Shown one piece after another: positions 25,383 to 34,366 of a stretch of DNA of 42,909 nucleotides. Under the pieces are notes generated by a model. The model was not told the origin of the DNA and ran no database searches. It saw only the letters and a list, made by a program, of their open reading frames with translations. This stretch comes from JAADEM01 sp965371855 (lineage in GTDB: Bacteria > Bacteroidota > Bacteroidia > Bacteroidales > Marinilabiliaceae). Within the stretch, counting starts at the first letter, position 1. Every line of letters starts with the position of its first letter. The stretch spans positions 1 through 42,909 of the forward strand of contig CBDUZZ010000038.1 of assembly GCA_965371855.1 (NCBI GenBank), in the 5' to 3' direction. The translations under genes were made by a program, and so were the position numbers.

Positions 25383-26789
25383 ATGAATTTTACAGAATTT
25401 TATAAAAATGCTACAGATCAAAAAAAACTTTCATTCTTGGATGCCATTATTAAAAACAACGAAAGATTACAACACGAATTCCTAAATTATTCTTTACCCG
25501 ATAAAAGTGATTCAGAAGTTGCTTCAACGATAGAAGCTTTTTTGACGTTGATAAAAGAAACAGAAGTTCAATACTCAGGTTTGTTGGAAAGTGTTGATTT
25601 GGAAAACCCCGATTGGGACAACTACAATCCCGAACACTCAGGATATATAGAGGAATGGGAGCAATACCAACAGGCAAGCGAGCAGGAATTTGAGGAAATT
25701 TTTGACGAGTTTAAAACAGAAGCCATTGATTGTATTATTCAACAGCAAATTGATGATTTAACCGGAATGCTTTTAGGATTATACGAAGCATGCTTAAATG
25801 CTGAAATAGCAGATGAAGTATGTTCGTTTGATGATGTAAATGACCATTTGACTGAAGAACATAAACGTATTATGCTCGAACTCGTTGATAAAATTAAACT
25901 ATCAGCCATTTCAGGCAATAAAGTAAACGCTGCCATTCAGCTGTTTTTTGAATATTGTGATGCTGAATATCCGGGCAACCCAACTTACTCAAATTATTTT
26001 GAGCCCCTACTTTTGGCATTGGCTGATATTTCGGATCAACCCGGCAAATTGCTTTCGTTAATTGATGCATCGAAAACTGACAGGAAGGCTTTACCTCAAT
26101 TGGTACTTTTACTTAATAAAAATGCCGGGAATAATACCGGCTGGCTGCAAAGTGCACAGCAATATTATTTAACAGACAATGAAGTAGCCAAACAACTACT
26201 GGATTACTATTTTGAAAACGACAAAAGCAAATTTACGATAACGGCTCACGAATTATTCAATACAGATAAACGGTACTGGCCGGTGTTTTTGCAAAACAAA
26301 GTTGATGTAAAAACAGACAAAGCCCTTTACTTCAAAGTGTTTTACCAGCTCACTGTTGTAAAAAAAGAGTTAAGGTATTATCATAAAATCAGAAATTACA
26401 TAAGCCCCTCCGATTTTAATAAACTCCTGTCGGATATTAATTGGAGTAAAGTATTCGTAGTAAAAATACTGGAAGTAGAAAAACGATACGAAGAGATAAA
26501 ACACATTGTAGAACAAAACCCAAACGACTGGGGATATACCGAACTCATTACACCCATCTTAGCGGTTTACCCTGCTTTTTGTTTTAACAACATTAAAACC
26601 AAAGCCGAAAACACTTTGCAAAATGAAAGAGGGAGAAGTATATATCAGCGCATTGTTTTGTGGTTGCAACTGGCAAAGGCCATACCCGGGTATGAAACTC
26701 AAACACGGGAATTAATTCTGCAACTTTATAACCACAAGCCTAATTTACCTGCATTGAGGGATGAGTTTAGGAGTGGGAGCTTGGTTTGA
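25383..26789 (+). CDS. Helical-repeat protein, unknown function
   Basis: A 468-residue, almost wholly helical, acidic protein without signal or membrane segments. The N-terminal third is rich in Glu and Trp (NPDWDNYNPEHSGYIEEWEQY). The C-terminal 250 residues look like TPR/HEAT-type paired helices. The end (ERGRSIYQRIVLWLQLAKAI, then PNLPALRDEF) resembles the tail of SWIM zinc-finger proteins, although the zinc-finger CxCx(n)CxH motif itself is not present. It starts 15 bases after the first cas6 gene, so the two are likely co-transcribed. It is not a known Cas subunit. It could be an accessory or a passenger gene. Confidence 0.7.
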   Translation: MNFTEFYKNATDQKKLSFLDAIIKNNERLQHEFLNYSLPDKSDSEVASTIEAFLTLIKETEVQYSGLLESVDLENPDWDNYNPEHSGYIEEWEQYQQASEQEFEEIFDEFKTEAIDCIIQQQIDDLTGMLLGLYEACLNAEIADEVCSFDDVNDHLTEEHKRIMLELVDKIKLSAISGNKVNAAIQLFFEYCDAEYPGNPTYSNYFEPLLLALADISDQPGKLLSLIDASKTDRKALPQLVLLLNKNAGNNTGWLQSAQQYYLTDNEVAKQLLDYYFENDKSKFTITAHELFNTDKRYWPVFLQNKVDVKTDKALYFKVFYQLTVVKKELRYYHKIRNYISPSDFNKLLSDINWSKVFVVKILEVEKRYEEIKHIVEQNPNDWGYTELITPILAVYPAFCFNNIKTKAENTLQNERGRSIYQRIVLWLQLAKAIPGYETQTRELILQLYNHKPNLPALRDEFRSGSLV

Positions 26790-26832
26790 TGGAGGTAATA
26801 GAAACCATATTTCGAAATGAATATAATACCAC

Positions 26833-27316
26833 ATGAGTAAATTTTCGGAACATAAGAAGAAAAGAAAGCAAGAAGCCGTAGAGCAAAAAAAAGAAAGGCT
26901 AAGACTGAAAGCCCTGCCCAAACCTTTGCGGAAACTTGAAACTGATTTATGGCAATATGTTGAATTTATGAATATTTACGATGGCTATATTGGCGATTTC
27001 ACAGGACAAGCTATTCCAGAGAAACCGGTTGAAAATCCATTTGTAATTATCAATAAAATGAAACTGAATTTCCCACATCAGAATTCACTTAGCGATGAGC
27101 AAAAGAAGTTGTACGTTATGAAAATAGAAGAAGCTTTCAACAGGATGGGTTTTTATTTCAATTTAAATTTATTTAAATACAAAGTATCCGGAATTGTATG
27201 AACTATTGCTTTGCCATTTTGAAAATCTACCGGAGATGGGTTTTGATGTGTTGACTTCTGTAAATTATGATGGGGTTACGTTGGACGTTGAGAGGGTTGA
27301 GGTTGAATTGTATTAG
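26833..27316 (+). pseudogene. Small unknown gene broken by a frameshift
   Basis: The open frame starts at 26833 (MSKFSEHKKKRKQEAVEQKK, very basic) and stops at 27201 after 122 residues. Continuing in another frame from about 27179, the sequence reads KYPELYELLLCHFENLPE, then MGFDVLTSVNYDGVTLD, and stops at 27316. This continuation looks far more protein-like than the last residues of the first frame (FKYKVSGIV). The shift lies in an A/T-rich stretch at about 27160-27185. The restored protein would be about 160 residues. The family is unknown. A sequencing error cannot be excluded. Confidence 0.55.
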
Positions 27317-27328
27317 AGATATAACACC

Positions 27329-27439
27329 ATGCAAGTATTTGAGATAATATTTGAGAACAGTGGCTTTAAAAATGAATTTTTGAGTGAAGGGGATTATTTT
27401 AGGATTAAGAAAGAGTACAAGGAAATGATAATGAATTAA
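27329..27439 (+). CDS. Possible 36-residue peptide or gene remnant
   Basis: A short open frame, MQVFEIIFENSGFKNEF to a stop at 27439, fits the 12-base gap after the frameshifted gene and ends 12 bases before the second cas6. Its composition (acidic, Phe-rich) is protein-like, but there is no homologue that I recognise. It may be a real small protein, or the leftover of a larger gene. Confidence 0.3.
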   Translation: MQVFEIIFENSGFKNEFLSEGDYFRIKKEYKEMIMN

Positions 27440-27450
27440 AGACAAAAAAT

Positions 27451-28107
27451 ATGAGAATACATTTAAAAATAACAAAACCAAATCAATTAATCCCATTTAA
27501 TCATCAACAAAATATTGTTGGTGCTATCCATAAATGGCTGGGAGAAAACACGGAACATGAAAGCATTTCTTTGTATTCATTTTCTCAATTACAAAATGGA
27601 AAAGTAAAAGAAGGAAAATTAGAATTTTTACATGGAACAAAAATGTTTATCAGCACTTATGATAATGGGGTTTTAAAACGATTAATACAAGGTATTAAAC
27701 AATATCCTGAAATTGCTTTCGGAATGAAAGTCATTGAAATTACAATTCAGGAAAATCCTGATTTTTCGAATATTGAGTTTTTCAAAATTGCAAGTCCGGT
27801 ATTGGTGAAAAGAACAATTGATAATAAAACTAAACACTATTTGTACTCTGAAAAGGAAACAGACGAATTATTAACAGAAACACTAAAAAACAAAATGAAA
27901 GTGGCAGGCGTAGAAGATGAAACAGTTTCGGTTTGTTTTGCAAAAGAGTATTCAAAGGCATCAACAAAACTTATAGATTATAAGGGAATTAAAAATAAGG
28001 CAAATTGGTGTCCTGTAATAATCAATGGCAAGCCAGAGACAAAAGCATTTGCCTGGAATGTTGGGATAGGCAACTCAACAGGAATTGGATTTGGTTCATT
28101 AATATAA
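27451..28107 (+). CDS. cas6: CRISPR endoribonuclease Cas6, second copy
   Basis: A 218-residue Cas6 starting MRIHLKITKPNQLIPFN. Candidates for the catalytic histidine are His27 in AIHKWLG and His36 just before SISLYSFSQL. The glycine-rich loop is at the C-terminus (WNVGIGNSTGIGFGSLI), the defining Cas6 feature. It is the first gene of the effector operon, 11 bases before cas5, so it is likely the one that processes the adjacent array and stays bound to the crRNA 3' end. The repeat ends in ATTGAAAT, which would become the 8-base 5' handle. It is shorter than the first Cas6 and not its close relative. Confidence 0.88.
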   Translation: MRIHLKITKPNQLIPFNHQQNIVGAIHKWLGENTEHESISLYSFSQLQNGKVKEGKLEFLHGTKMFISTYDNGVLKRLIQGIKQYPEIAFGMKVIEITIQENPDFSNIEFFKIASPVLVKRTIDNKTKHYLYSEKETDELLTETLKNKMKVAGVEDETVSVCFAKEYSKASTKLIDYKGIKNKANWCPVIINGKPETKAFAWNVGIGNSTGIGFGSLI

Positions 28108-28118
28108 AACTTAATATT

Positions 28119-28709
28119 ATGTTTATTGTAAAATATACAGGTCCATTTGGCTTCATTAAACCATGGACAGCCGTTAGAGACGAGGAAACCTTTAGTCAGC
28201 AATTTCTTACCCCATCAATGGTGGCAGGAATTGAGCGCAAACTCTTTCCTGAACTATTGAAAAAGGAATATGGTATATATAAAATTAAAAGACATCGCTT
28301 AAGTTATTCGCAGGTTTCTTCGCAACAAGAACAAACACAGCCACGAGGATGGAACGAAAAAGGCAGAGGGGCAAAAAAAGAATATTCTCGCCCTTATGCC
28401 ATATTAACAAGGGGGGTTTTATTAAACCCGGTTTTGTATTTGGCTTTTGATAATAAAGATGATGCAGAAATTGCGCACAAACAACATATCTGTTTGGCAA
28501 GAAATGAGGATATTCTCTATGCTGCTGATGAAATAATGAATGTTTCAGAAGAAGAGTTTGATACAAATCAAGAACTTTTTAAAGGTTATGAATTGATATT
28601 TGAAAAAGACGAAGAATCGTTTATGGTTGGATACAATCGTTTAAATAACAACGAAGCTATGTATGGCAGGTTAAAAGTTGTGGGAAATCCTGTAAGAAAC
28701 AATTACTAA
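28119..28709 (+). CDS. cas5: CRISPR Cascade subunit Cas5
   Basis: A 196-residue protein. The ATG at 28119 is chosen because the residues before it are out-of-frame cas6 coding sequence. The N-terminus fits the Cas5 pattern of a strand, G-P-F, a proline, then a serine/proline-rich loop and G-I: VKYTGPFGFIKPWTAV, then FSQQFLTPSMVAGIE. A basic middle (HRLSYSQ, GWNEKGRGAKKEYSRP) could hold the crRNA handle. In type I systems Cas5 caps the 5' handle of the crRNA. It ends one base before cas3 starts. The assignment rests on this motif plus its place in the operon, since no other gene can fill the role. Confidence 0.68.
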   Translation: MFIVKYTGPFGFIKPWTAVRDEETFSQQFLTPSMVAGIERKLFPELLKKEYGIYKIKRHRLSYSQVSSQQEQTQPRGWNEKGRGAKKEYSRPYAILTRGVLLNPVLYLAFDNKDDAEIAHKQHICLARNEDILYAADEIMNVSEEEFDTNQELFKGYELIFEKDEESFMVGYNRLNNNEAMYGRLKVVGNPVRNNY

Positions 28710-28710
28710 T

Positions 28711-30882
28711 ATGACTGTAGTTTGTGAACATATAAAAGCAAAAGGCAAACCTGATTTCATGCCTTTAGTTACTCACCTTGAGCAAGTAGCTTTAGTTGCA
28801 GAAAAAGTTGCAAAAGAGTTTTCTATGGATAGCGAAATTGCCAGGCAAGGTGCTATTTTACATGATATTGGAAAAGCAAGTCCCATTTTTCAAAAACGAC
28901 TTTACGGAAAAGGCAATTCTAAAAAAGCATATCGACATGAAATAGGCTCAATATTCTTTTTATCATTATTCCCTGAGGAAATTCATTCTGAATTAATTGA
29001 GATGGTAATCGCTCACCATAAGTCAATATATAAAGATGCCAGAGAGAGAGGTGTTTTGGATTTAGATGAATTGTTTGGCGAAGAAATCTTAGAATACCAC
29101 TTAACTGATTGGTCTGATTGGAGCAAAATGGCAAATTCAATTTTGAATTCATTTGGAATAGACACTAAAGATATTTCGAGAGAAGAAGCAATTGAAAACT
29201 ACACAAAAGCTCTTAACTATTGTGAAGCAGAAATAACTCAACAAAATGGTTACTCAAATTGGCGGGGCTTATTAAATGCTGCTGACTATTTTGCATCTGC
29301 ATTAGAGAATTCTACATCTGACAATTTAGAACGGACTTTTAAAACGCCAAACTTGATGTTTTTCAACCGAACTCATCTGTTATATCCATTATCATTGAAA
29401 AGTGCGGAATCTGAAAAACCCCATACTATCGTTGTGGCTTCCACTGGTGCTGGGAAAACAGACTATCTGTTTCGCCGCACTAAAAAACGAGTTTTTTACA
29501 CCCTGCCTTTTCAAGCATCAATAAATGCGATGTTTAAAAGAGTAGGTAATGATTTATCAGAAACAAATCCCGATTTAGATATTCGATTGTTACATTCCGC
29601 ATCTAAAGTAGTGGCCGGTAAAAATGCTGAAGAAAAAGTTCTGCAAGGGCTGATAGGTTCATCAATCAAAGTTTTAACACCACATCAAATTGCAGCTGTA
29701 GTTTTTGGAACAAGAGGATACGAATCTATCCTGCTCGACCTAAAAGACAATGATATAATTCTTGATGAAATACATACTTATAATGGCGTTTCGAGAGCAA
29801 TAGTACTGAAAATTGTTGAAGTGCTTAATAATATTGGTTGCCGGATTCATATTGGAACAGCAACAATGCCGAGTGATTTGTATAATATGATTCTTAACAT
29901 CCTAGGTAAAGAAAATGTTTTTGAAGTTAAATTAGAAAATGACGAATTAGAGAAATTCAATCGACATATCGTACATAAATTAAATAATTGGGAAGATTCT
30001 CAAGATATTATTGCAAATGCAATAGTTAAAAACGAAAAGATTCTGATAGTTTCGAATCGTGTAAAGAAAGCACAAGATTGGTATAGCGAACTAAAAGAAA
30101 TATATCCCAATATCCCTATTCTGCTACTTCATTCACGATTTAAACGAGGTGACAGGAATAGGAAAGAAAAAGAACTATTGGGGTTAGATGACAAAGGGAA
30201 ATCATTAAATAAATATAACACTTCTAACAAAGCCTGTATTGTTGTTTCAACACAAGTAGTGGAAGTTAGTATTGATATTAGTTTTGACTTAATGATTACA
30301 GAAACCGCCCCTTTAGACTCATTAATACAACGTTTCGGGAGAGTAAACAGGAAGCGCACTAAAGAAACTATTGGTAGTTACAAACCTGTATATGTAATAA
30401 AACCAACTGAGGATAAGAAAGAAGCATTACCCTACGATGTGGAAGTTTTAAAAAGAAGTTATGATATTCTTCCAAATAATGAAGTATTGAAAGAAACTGA
30501 ATTGCAGGAAAAAATTGATGCTGTATTCCCTGAGATAATTGTATTAGATATTGACACTCACTTGATTTTTAAAGAAAGTGGGAAATGGAATATTGACAAA
30601 CTAACGCATCGAAAAAAAGCAATTCTTTTAGACTTATTAGAAATTGACAGTGTAGCCTGCATTTTAGAATCTGATGAAGAAAATTACACTAATGCAAAAT
30701 TTGAAGAACGTATGATGATGGAAATACCTGCTAGATATTGGCAGGTAAAGGATTTAATACAATTGAAAAAAATCGGCAACGACCCTTTTATTGTTCCTGA
30801 TAACTCGTATTCAGAGGAAATTGGTTTTGATGTAAATATTGCAAGAGAAGGGAAGTATAATATTGAAAATTCATTTTTATAA
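28711..30882 (+). CDS. cas3: CRISPR helicase-nuclease Cas3
   Basis: A 723-residue protein with an HD nuclease domain fused to a superfamily 2 helicase. The HD domain has THLEQV (His22), AILHDIGKA (His51-Asp52), RHEIGS and MVIAHHKSIY. Helicase motifs are ASTGAGKT (motif I, about residue 245), DEIHTYNG (motif II, about 351; DEIH rather than DEAH), IGTATMP (motif III), and STQVVEVSIDISFDLM with SLIQRFGRVNRK (motifs V and VI, about 510-550). Cas3 is recruited by the Cascade R-loop and unwinds and degrades the target DNA. All motifs look intact. It lies between cas5 and cas8, which is not the usual place in type I-B operons. Confidence 0.95.
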   Translation: MTVVCEHIKAKGKPDFMPLVTHLEQVALVAEKVAKEFSMDSEIARQGAILHDIGKASPIFQKRLYGKGNSKKAYRHEIGSIFFLSLFPEEIHSELIEMVIAHHKSIYKDARERGVLDLDELFGEEILEYHLTDWSDWSKMANSILNSFGIDTKDISREEAIENYTKALNYCEAEITQQNGYSNWRGLLNAADYFASALENSTSDNLERTFKTPNLMFFNRTHLLYPLSLKSAESEKPHTIVVASTGAGKTDYLFRRTKKRVFYTLPFQASINAMFKRVGNDLSETNPDLDIRLLHSASKVVAGKNAEEKVLQGLIGSSIKVLTPHQIAAVVFGTRGYESILLDLKDNDIILDEIHTYNGVSRAIVLKIVEVLNNIGCRIHIGTATMPSDLYNMILNILGKENVFEVKLENDELEKFNRHIVHKLNNWEDSQDIIANAIVKNEKILIVSNRVKKAQDWYSELKEIYPNIPILLLHSRFKRGDRNRKEKELLGLDDKGKSLNKYNTSNKACIVVSTQVVEVSIDISFDLMITETAPLDSLIQRFGRVNRKRTKETIGSYKPVYVIKPTEDKKEALPYDVEVLKRSYDILPNNEVLKETELQEKIDAVFPEIIVLDIDTHLIFKESGKWNIDKLTHRKKAILLDLLEIDSVACILESDEENYTNAKFEERMMMEIPARYWQVKDLIQLKKIGNDPFIVPDNSYSEEIGFDVNIAREGKYNIENSFL

Positions 30883-30893
30883 AACACGAACTT

Positions 30894-32288
30894 ATGATAG
30901 CATCCAAAATTGGAAAAACATTTCTGAAAGCATATAATCAGAAATATGATAAAGAATATTCGGCTAAAGAATTTTTTGATGAAATATATTTTGAACTTTT
31001 TTATAATCACCCAAAATATATGCAATGGGTTACAAATTCCCCATTCGTCCAAATGAAAAGTGGACAAAAGCCACATTTATTAACAGTGAAAGAAAGAGAA
31101 GAAAAACTTGAAAATCTTCACGAAAAAATAGATGAAGGACTTAGAGATGCTAGTATTGTTATTGGATATCCGGCATCAGAGGAGAAAGGTTTTGCCACCA
31201 CATCTGGTTTAGTAACTGATATTGAAATTGATATTTCTGCTGAAGATGTCTTTTATTCCTGGATAGGTGGCTCACTTGGAGTTGGTGTTGCCGGGGGACT
31301 GTCAATTTTATTTGATAATACGGAAATATTATTAGCAATATTTGAAGGCTGGCGGAAATACAGGGAATTCCTCAATGATGAAAGCATTGAAAAACTTGCC
31401 GGCAATAAAATAAACTCATGGAATGGTCAATGGTTAAACTATCATTTTAGTAGATTTTATAAAGAAAATACTGATTTTTCAACACTATTTGGAGAAGGAT
31501 TCTTTAAAGAAGCTAATACTGATATAGTTATTGATACTGTGAAATGGAGTAGGTTGTTTTTTAATCTTTCAAGAAAACTACCAAACCAAACTCTCACAGG
31601 ATATGTATATAGTTTAGGGCAAACAAACAAAACAATAGGTTTTATTCCATTTAGATTCAACGAGGCAAAAAACCTAAGTATTGCATACAAGAAACTATTT
31701 GGTGAATTTGATGCTATGGAGCAACAAGGAGATTATGAGGAATTAATGGGAATTCACATTAAAAGAGCTTGCGAACTTGGTTCAATTGGCATTCAAGCCT
31801 TAGAACCAAAAGATTTGCGAAAATACTTTAATAACGATAAAAACATAAAATTTACTAAATCGGCAAAAGTAAAAGGCAATGAATCAGAAGAAGATTTTGT
31901 TTTTCGAGACCAAAAAACTAAAAAGAAACAATACGAAGAATTAATAACATTTCGAACATATAAAATTTGGTTAATAACTATGATTACAAAAAACAAAGAA
32001 GAGGATTTAAATTATTCCTCTGAAATAGCTAAGAAGCTATCAGACTTCCGTGCAGCGGATAAAAAAGGTTCTGCAAAATATGGAAACCTTGTAAATGAAC
32101 TGTTTAAATCAAGTAACAAAAAATTATTTCTATCAAATCTTACAGAAATATTGAAACTTGAAAAAGATGAAAATCGAAAGTATCTAAAAGAATTGCGTGA
32201 CAGGGTACATCTTATGAACAATGAAGACTTTGGATATTTCGCCACACTTTTAAAATTTGATTACGCATACGAGCAAAAAGAAAATTAA
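30894..32288 (+). CDS. cas8: Probable Cascade large subunit Cas8
   Basis: A 464-residue protein, starting MIASKIGKTFLKAYNQKYDK. It has no domain that I can name by motif. The middle holds a glycine-rich stretch (YSWIGGSLGVGVAGGLSILF, about 121-140) and WNGQWLNYHFSRFYKENTD. The C-terminal third is lysine-rich and helical, like the small-subunit-like tail of Cas8. No zinc-finger cysteines of the Csh1 type are present, and it does not resemble Cst1. It is called Cas8 because it lies between cas3 and cas7, has the right size, and the remaining type I subunits are accounted for. It would recognise the PAM and recruit Cas3. A divergent family is likely. Confidence 0.6.
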   Translation: MIASKIGKTFLKAYNQKYDKEYSAKEFFDEIYFELFYNHPKYMQWVTNSPFVQMKSGQKPHLLTVKEREEKLENLHEKIDEGLRDASIVIGYPASEEKGFATTSGLVTDIEIDISAEDVFYSWIGGSLGVGVAGGLSILFDNTEILLAIFEGWRKYREFLNDESIEKLAGNKINSWNGQWLNYHFSRFYKENTDFSTLFGEGFFKEANTDIVIDTVKWSRLFFNLSRKLPNQTLTGYVYSLGQTNKTIGFIPFRFNEAKNLSIAYKKLFGEFDAMEQQGDYEELMGIHIKRACELGSIGIQALEPKDLRKYFNNDKNIKFTKSAKVKGNESEEDFVFRDQKTKKKQYEELITFRTYKIWLITMITKNKEEDLNYSSEIAKKLSDFRAADKKGSAKYGNLVNELFKSSNKKLFLSNLTEILKLEKDENRKYLKELRDRVHLMNNEDFGYFATLLKFDYAYEQKEN

Positions 32289-32310
32289 TAACCTTTAAAA
32301 TTATATTAAA

Positions 32311-33372
32311 ATGAGTACTATTTATATTAGAACATTGAAACACGCCGAACATACAGTATTCGGAGTAGAAGACGGACAAAAAAGATATTTTGACCCACAG
32401 TTTAAACGATACATTCCGTATTCAAGTGGACAACAAGTAAAACGTTCTTTGATAGACAGGCTTTCGTCTGTTATTAATGAAGTTCCTGCTCCAACAACTT
32501 TTTTATTCGATGTAAATAAAAAAGGCGAGTTAAAAGAAGGTGAAGTATATGCAACTTGTGACCCTAGTTTTCCTGACCAATTATTTGGTGGTTGGATGAA
32601 GGCTGGCAAAGGAGGTAAAGAAAGAACAATAAAAAGGAGAAGCCCCCTTTCAATTTCCGCAATGAGAGGATTACATCCTTTATTAGCAGGTGTTCCAAGA
32701 GAAAATATTTCTTTCGACAGAAGCGATAGACCAAATAATGAAGTAATTGTTAGAAATGATAAAGGCGAAGCTTTAAATGATGATGAAATAATAGCTTTGT
32801 TGCAAGGTAAAGACCGAAGCCTAAGCCGCAAATGGATTCCTGGCAATAATAGAGCAACAGGCCTATTTGTGCAAGATATAGCCATAGATTTACGCAGACT
32901 GTTTTGTGTTTCATTAAATAGTTTTGAGCCTGAAATTACAGAAGAAACCGAAGATAAGCTTAGAGAACTTGGGTGGAAAGAATCAGAAAATATTTTTGGC
33001 AAATGCTTAGTTGCATCAAAAACTGAAAGAGAAAGGTTGATTCCTGCTTTGGCCGAATCAATCATTGATTGGACTATCACTTCAAATCAATCACGTACAT
33101 TTAGTTTGATGGAAACATTAGCTGTTACTATTGGCGAGAATGCCAATAAAATTGCATCGAGCATCCGTGCAAAATTATCAGAAGAGGAAGACGACAAAGC
33201 CACTCCCATTATTGAAGAGGAAATAAATGGGATTGACACATTCATTTCTACTGCTGCATCTGGATATATTCGCACTAAATCAGAATCAATTGAAGCCATG
33301 GAACAAGCCAAAGCAAAATTAATTGAAAAAATGCTAGCTTTTGATTATGAAAAGCAATTGCAAAATGTTTAA
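32311..33372 (+). CDS. cas7: Cascade backbone subunit Cas7
   Basis: A 353-residue protein beginning with a strand (TIYIRTLKHAEHTVFG), followed by YIPYSSGQQVKRSLIDRL, which has the character of the Cas7 signature in which a serine-rich turn leads to a basic helix. A thumb-like insertion is glycine/lysine-rich (GWMKAGKGGKERTIKRR) and could fold over crRNA. Further on are SISAMRGLHPLLAGVPR and LFVQDIAIDLRRLFCVSL. It does not start like Csh2 or Cst2/DevR, so it is a divergent Cas7. Six or so copies would coat the spacer part of the crRNA. It is the last gene of the effector operon. Confidence 0.68.
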   Translation: MSTIYIRTLKHAEHTVFGVEDGQKRYFDPQFKRYIPYSSGQQVKRSLIDRLSSVINEVPAPTTFLFDVNKKGELKEGEVYATCDPSFPDQLFGGWMKAGKGGKERTIKRRSPLSISAMRGLHPLLAGVPRENISFDRSDRPNNEVIVRNDKGEALNDDEIIALLQGKDRSLSRKWIPGNNRATGLFVQDIAIDLRRLFCVSLNSFEPEITEETEDKLRELGWKESENIFGKCLVASKTERERLIPALAESIIDWTITSNQSRTFSLMETLAVTIGENANKIASSIRAKLSEEEDDKATPIIEEEINGIDTFISTAASGYIRTKSESIEAMEQAKAKLIEKMLAFDYEKQLQNV

Positions 33373-33464
33373 CAAATAATAAGTTTACCTTTTGTTTAAC
33401 CAAATATCCTTATAGGAAATCTAAACAAAAGTAAAGCTTAAAAAAACTAATTTAACAATAAAAC

Positions 33465-33787
33465 ATGTCCCGTTAGGGACAACATATTGGTAAAAAAGAA
33501 AAAAATATCACGTACCTAACGGCACTAAAAACCGGGCGTGCATAATTTTTTACCAGTACGCTGTCCCTAACGGGACAAACAGGAAACGAAAAATGATGGT
33601 GGATATAATTTTTGGTTTGAGGCAACAAGAAGATAAAAAGAAGGATACATACAACTGTTTCGTCAGGGACAATATATTGGCAAAGAAAGAGTACAGTTAG
33701 TACCAGCATGTCCCGTCAGGGACATCATATTGGTAAAAACAAGAAAAAAGAATACCATGATGTCCCGTTAGGGACATCATATTGGTA
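33465..33787. repeat. Cluster of REP-like palindromes
   Basis: The core TGTCCCGTTAGGGACA, usually followed by TCATATTGGTA, occurs at 33465-33492, 33656-33682 (degenerate, GTTTCGTCAGGGAC), 33708-33735 and 33760-33787. An inverted copy (TACCAGTACGCTGTCCC onwards) is at 33551-33577. Each unit is a palindrome in which GTCCC pairs with GGGAC and an outer TACCA pairs with TTGGTA. They occupy most of the 455 bases between cas7 and the Y1 transposase gene, and are the type of element mobilised by such transposases. No other copies were noticed in the window. Confidence 0.8.
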
Positions 33788-33827
33788 CACACACACATCC
33801 CATTAGGCTAAAAAAAAATATAAAATC

Positions 33828-34302
33828 ATGGCAAACACGTACACACAAATTCACATCCAGGTAGTTTTCTCCGTTCAAAACGAGGCTTTGCGTTATCCAA
33901 AACAGTTGGAAAGACGAATTATACAAATACATAACAGGCATTGTTCAAAGTAACAAACATAAACTTCTAATAATAAACGGCATGCCCGATCATATCCATG
34001 TTTTATTTGGTTTACGTCCTGCACAATCCATTTCCGATTTGATGAAAGACGTAAAAGAAAGTTCATCAAGGTGGATAAACCAAAAGGGGTTTGTTTGCGG
34101 GAGATTCTCATGGCAGGAAGGATACGGGGCATTTTCCTATTCCAAATCCGATTTACCAAATGTTGTCAATTACATCAAGAATCAGGAATCCCATCATTGC
34201 AAAAAGTCATTTATTGAAGAATACAGAGGACTGTTAAAGGAATTTGAAATTGATTATAACGATAGATACATTTTTAAACCTGTTGAAATTAATACGATCT
34301 GA
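33828..34302 (+). pseudogene. REP-associated tyrosine transposase (Y1/IS200-like), frameshifted
   Basis: The start MANTYTQIHIQVVFSVQNEA at 33828 and the C-terminal part from MPDHIHVLFGLRP (33982) are typical of Bacteroidota Y1 transposases of the TnpA_REP type. The metal-binding HUH motif is HIH in PDHIHVL; the nucleophilic tyrosine is in FSYSKSDLPNVVNYIKNQ; FSWQEGYGAF and YIFKPVE are family landmarks. The two parts are in different frames: the first runs into ...CSK and a stop, while the second reads WKDELYKYITGIVQSNKHKL upstream of its first methionine. The shift is at about 33893-33910 and needs one base. Unless it is programmed or a sequencing error, the protein is inactive. Confidence 0.85.
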
Positions 34303-34366
34303 CGAAATACACATAACTGAGAGCTTGATTATTGAAAATTACATCTTAAATTTAATAAACAATAAA

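Noticed and set aside
28005..28118. Longer N-terminus for Cas5
   Set aside because: These codons lie inside cas6 in another frame; Cas5 begins at the ATG at 28119.
33465..33787. A second, short CRISPR array between cas7 and cas4
   Set aside because: The units are palindromic, vary in sequence, occur in both orientations and at uneven spacing, and lie next to a Y1 transposase; they are REP-like elements.
34244..34366. Longer N-terminus for Cas4
   Set aside because: The extra 41 residues overlap the transposase end and are not part of the Cas4 family, which starts at MYITGTHINYY.
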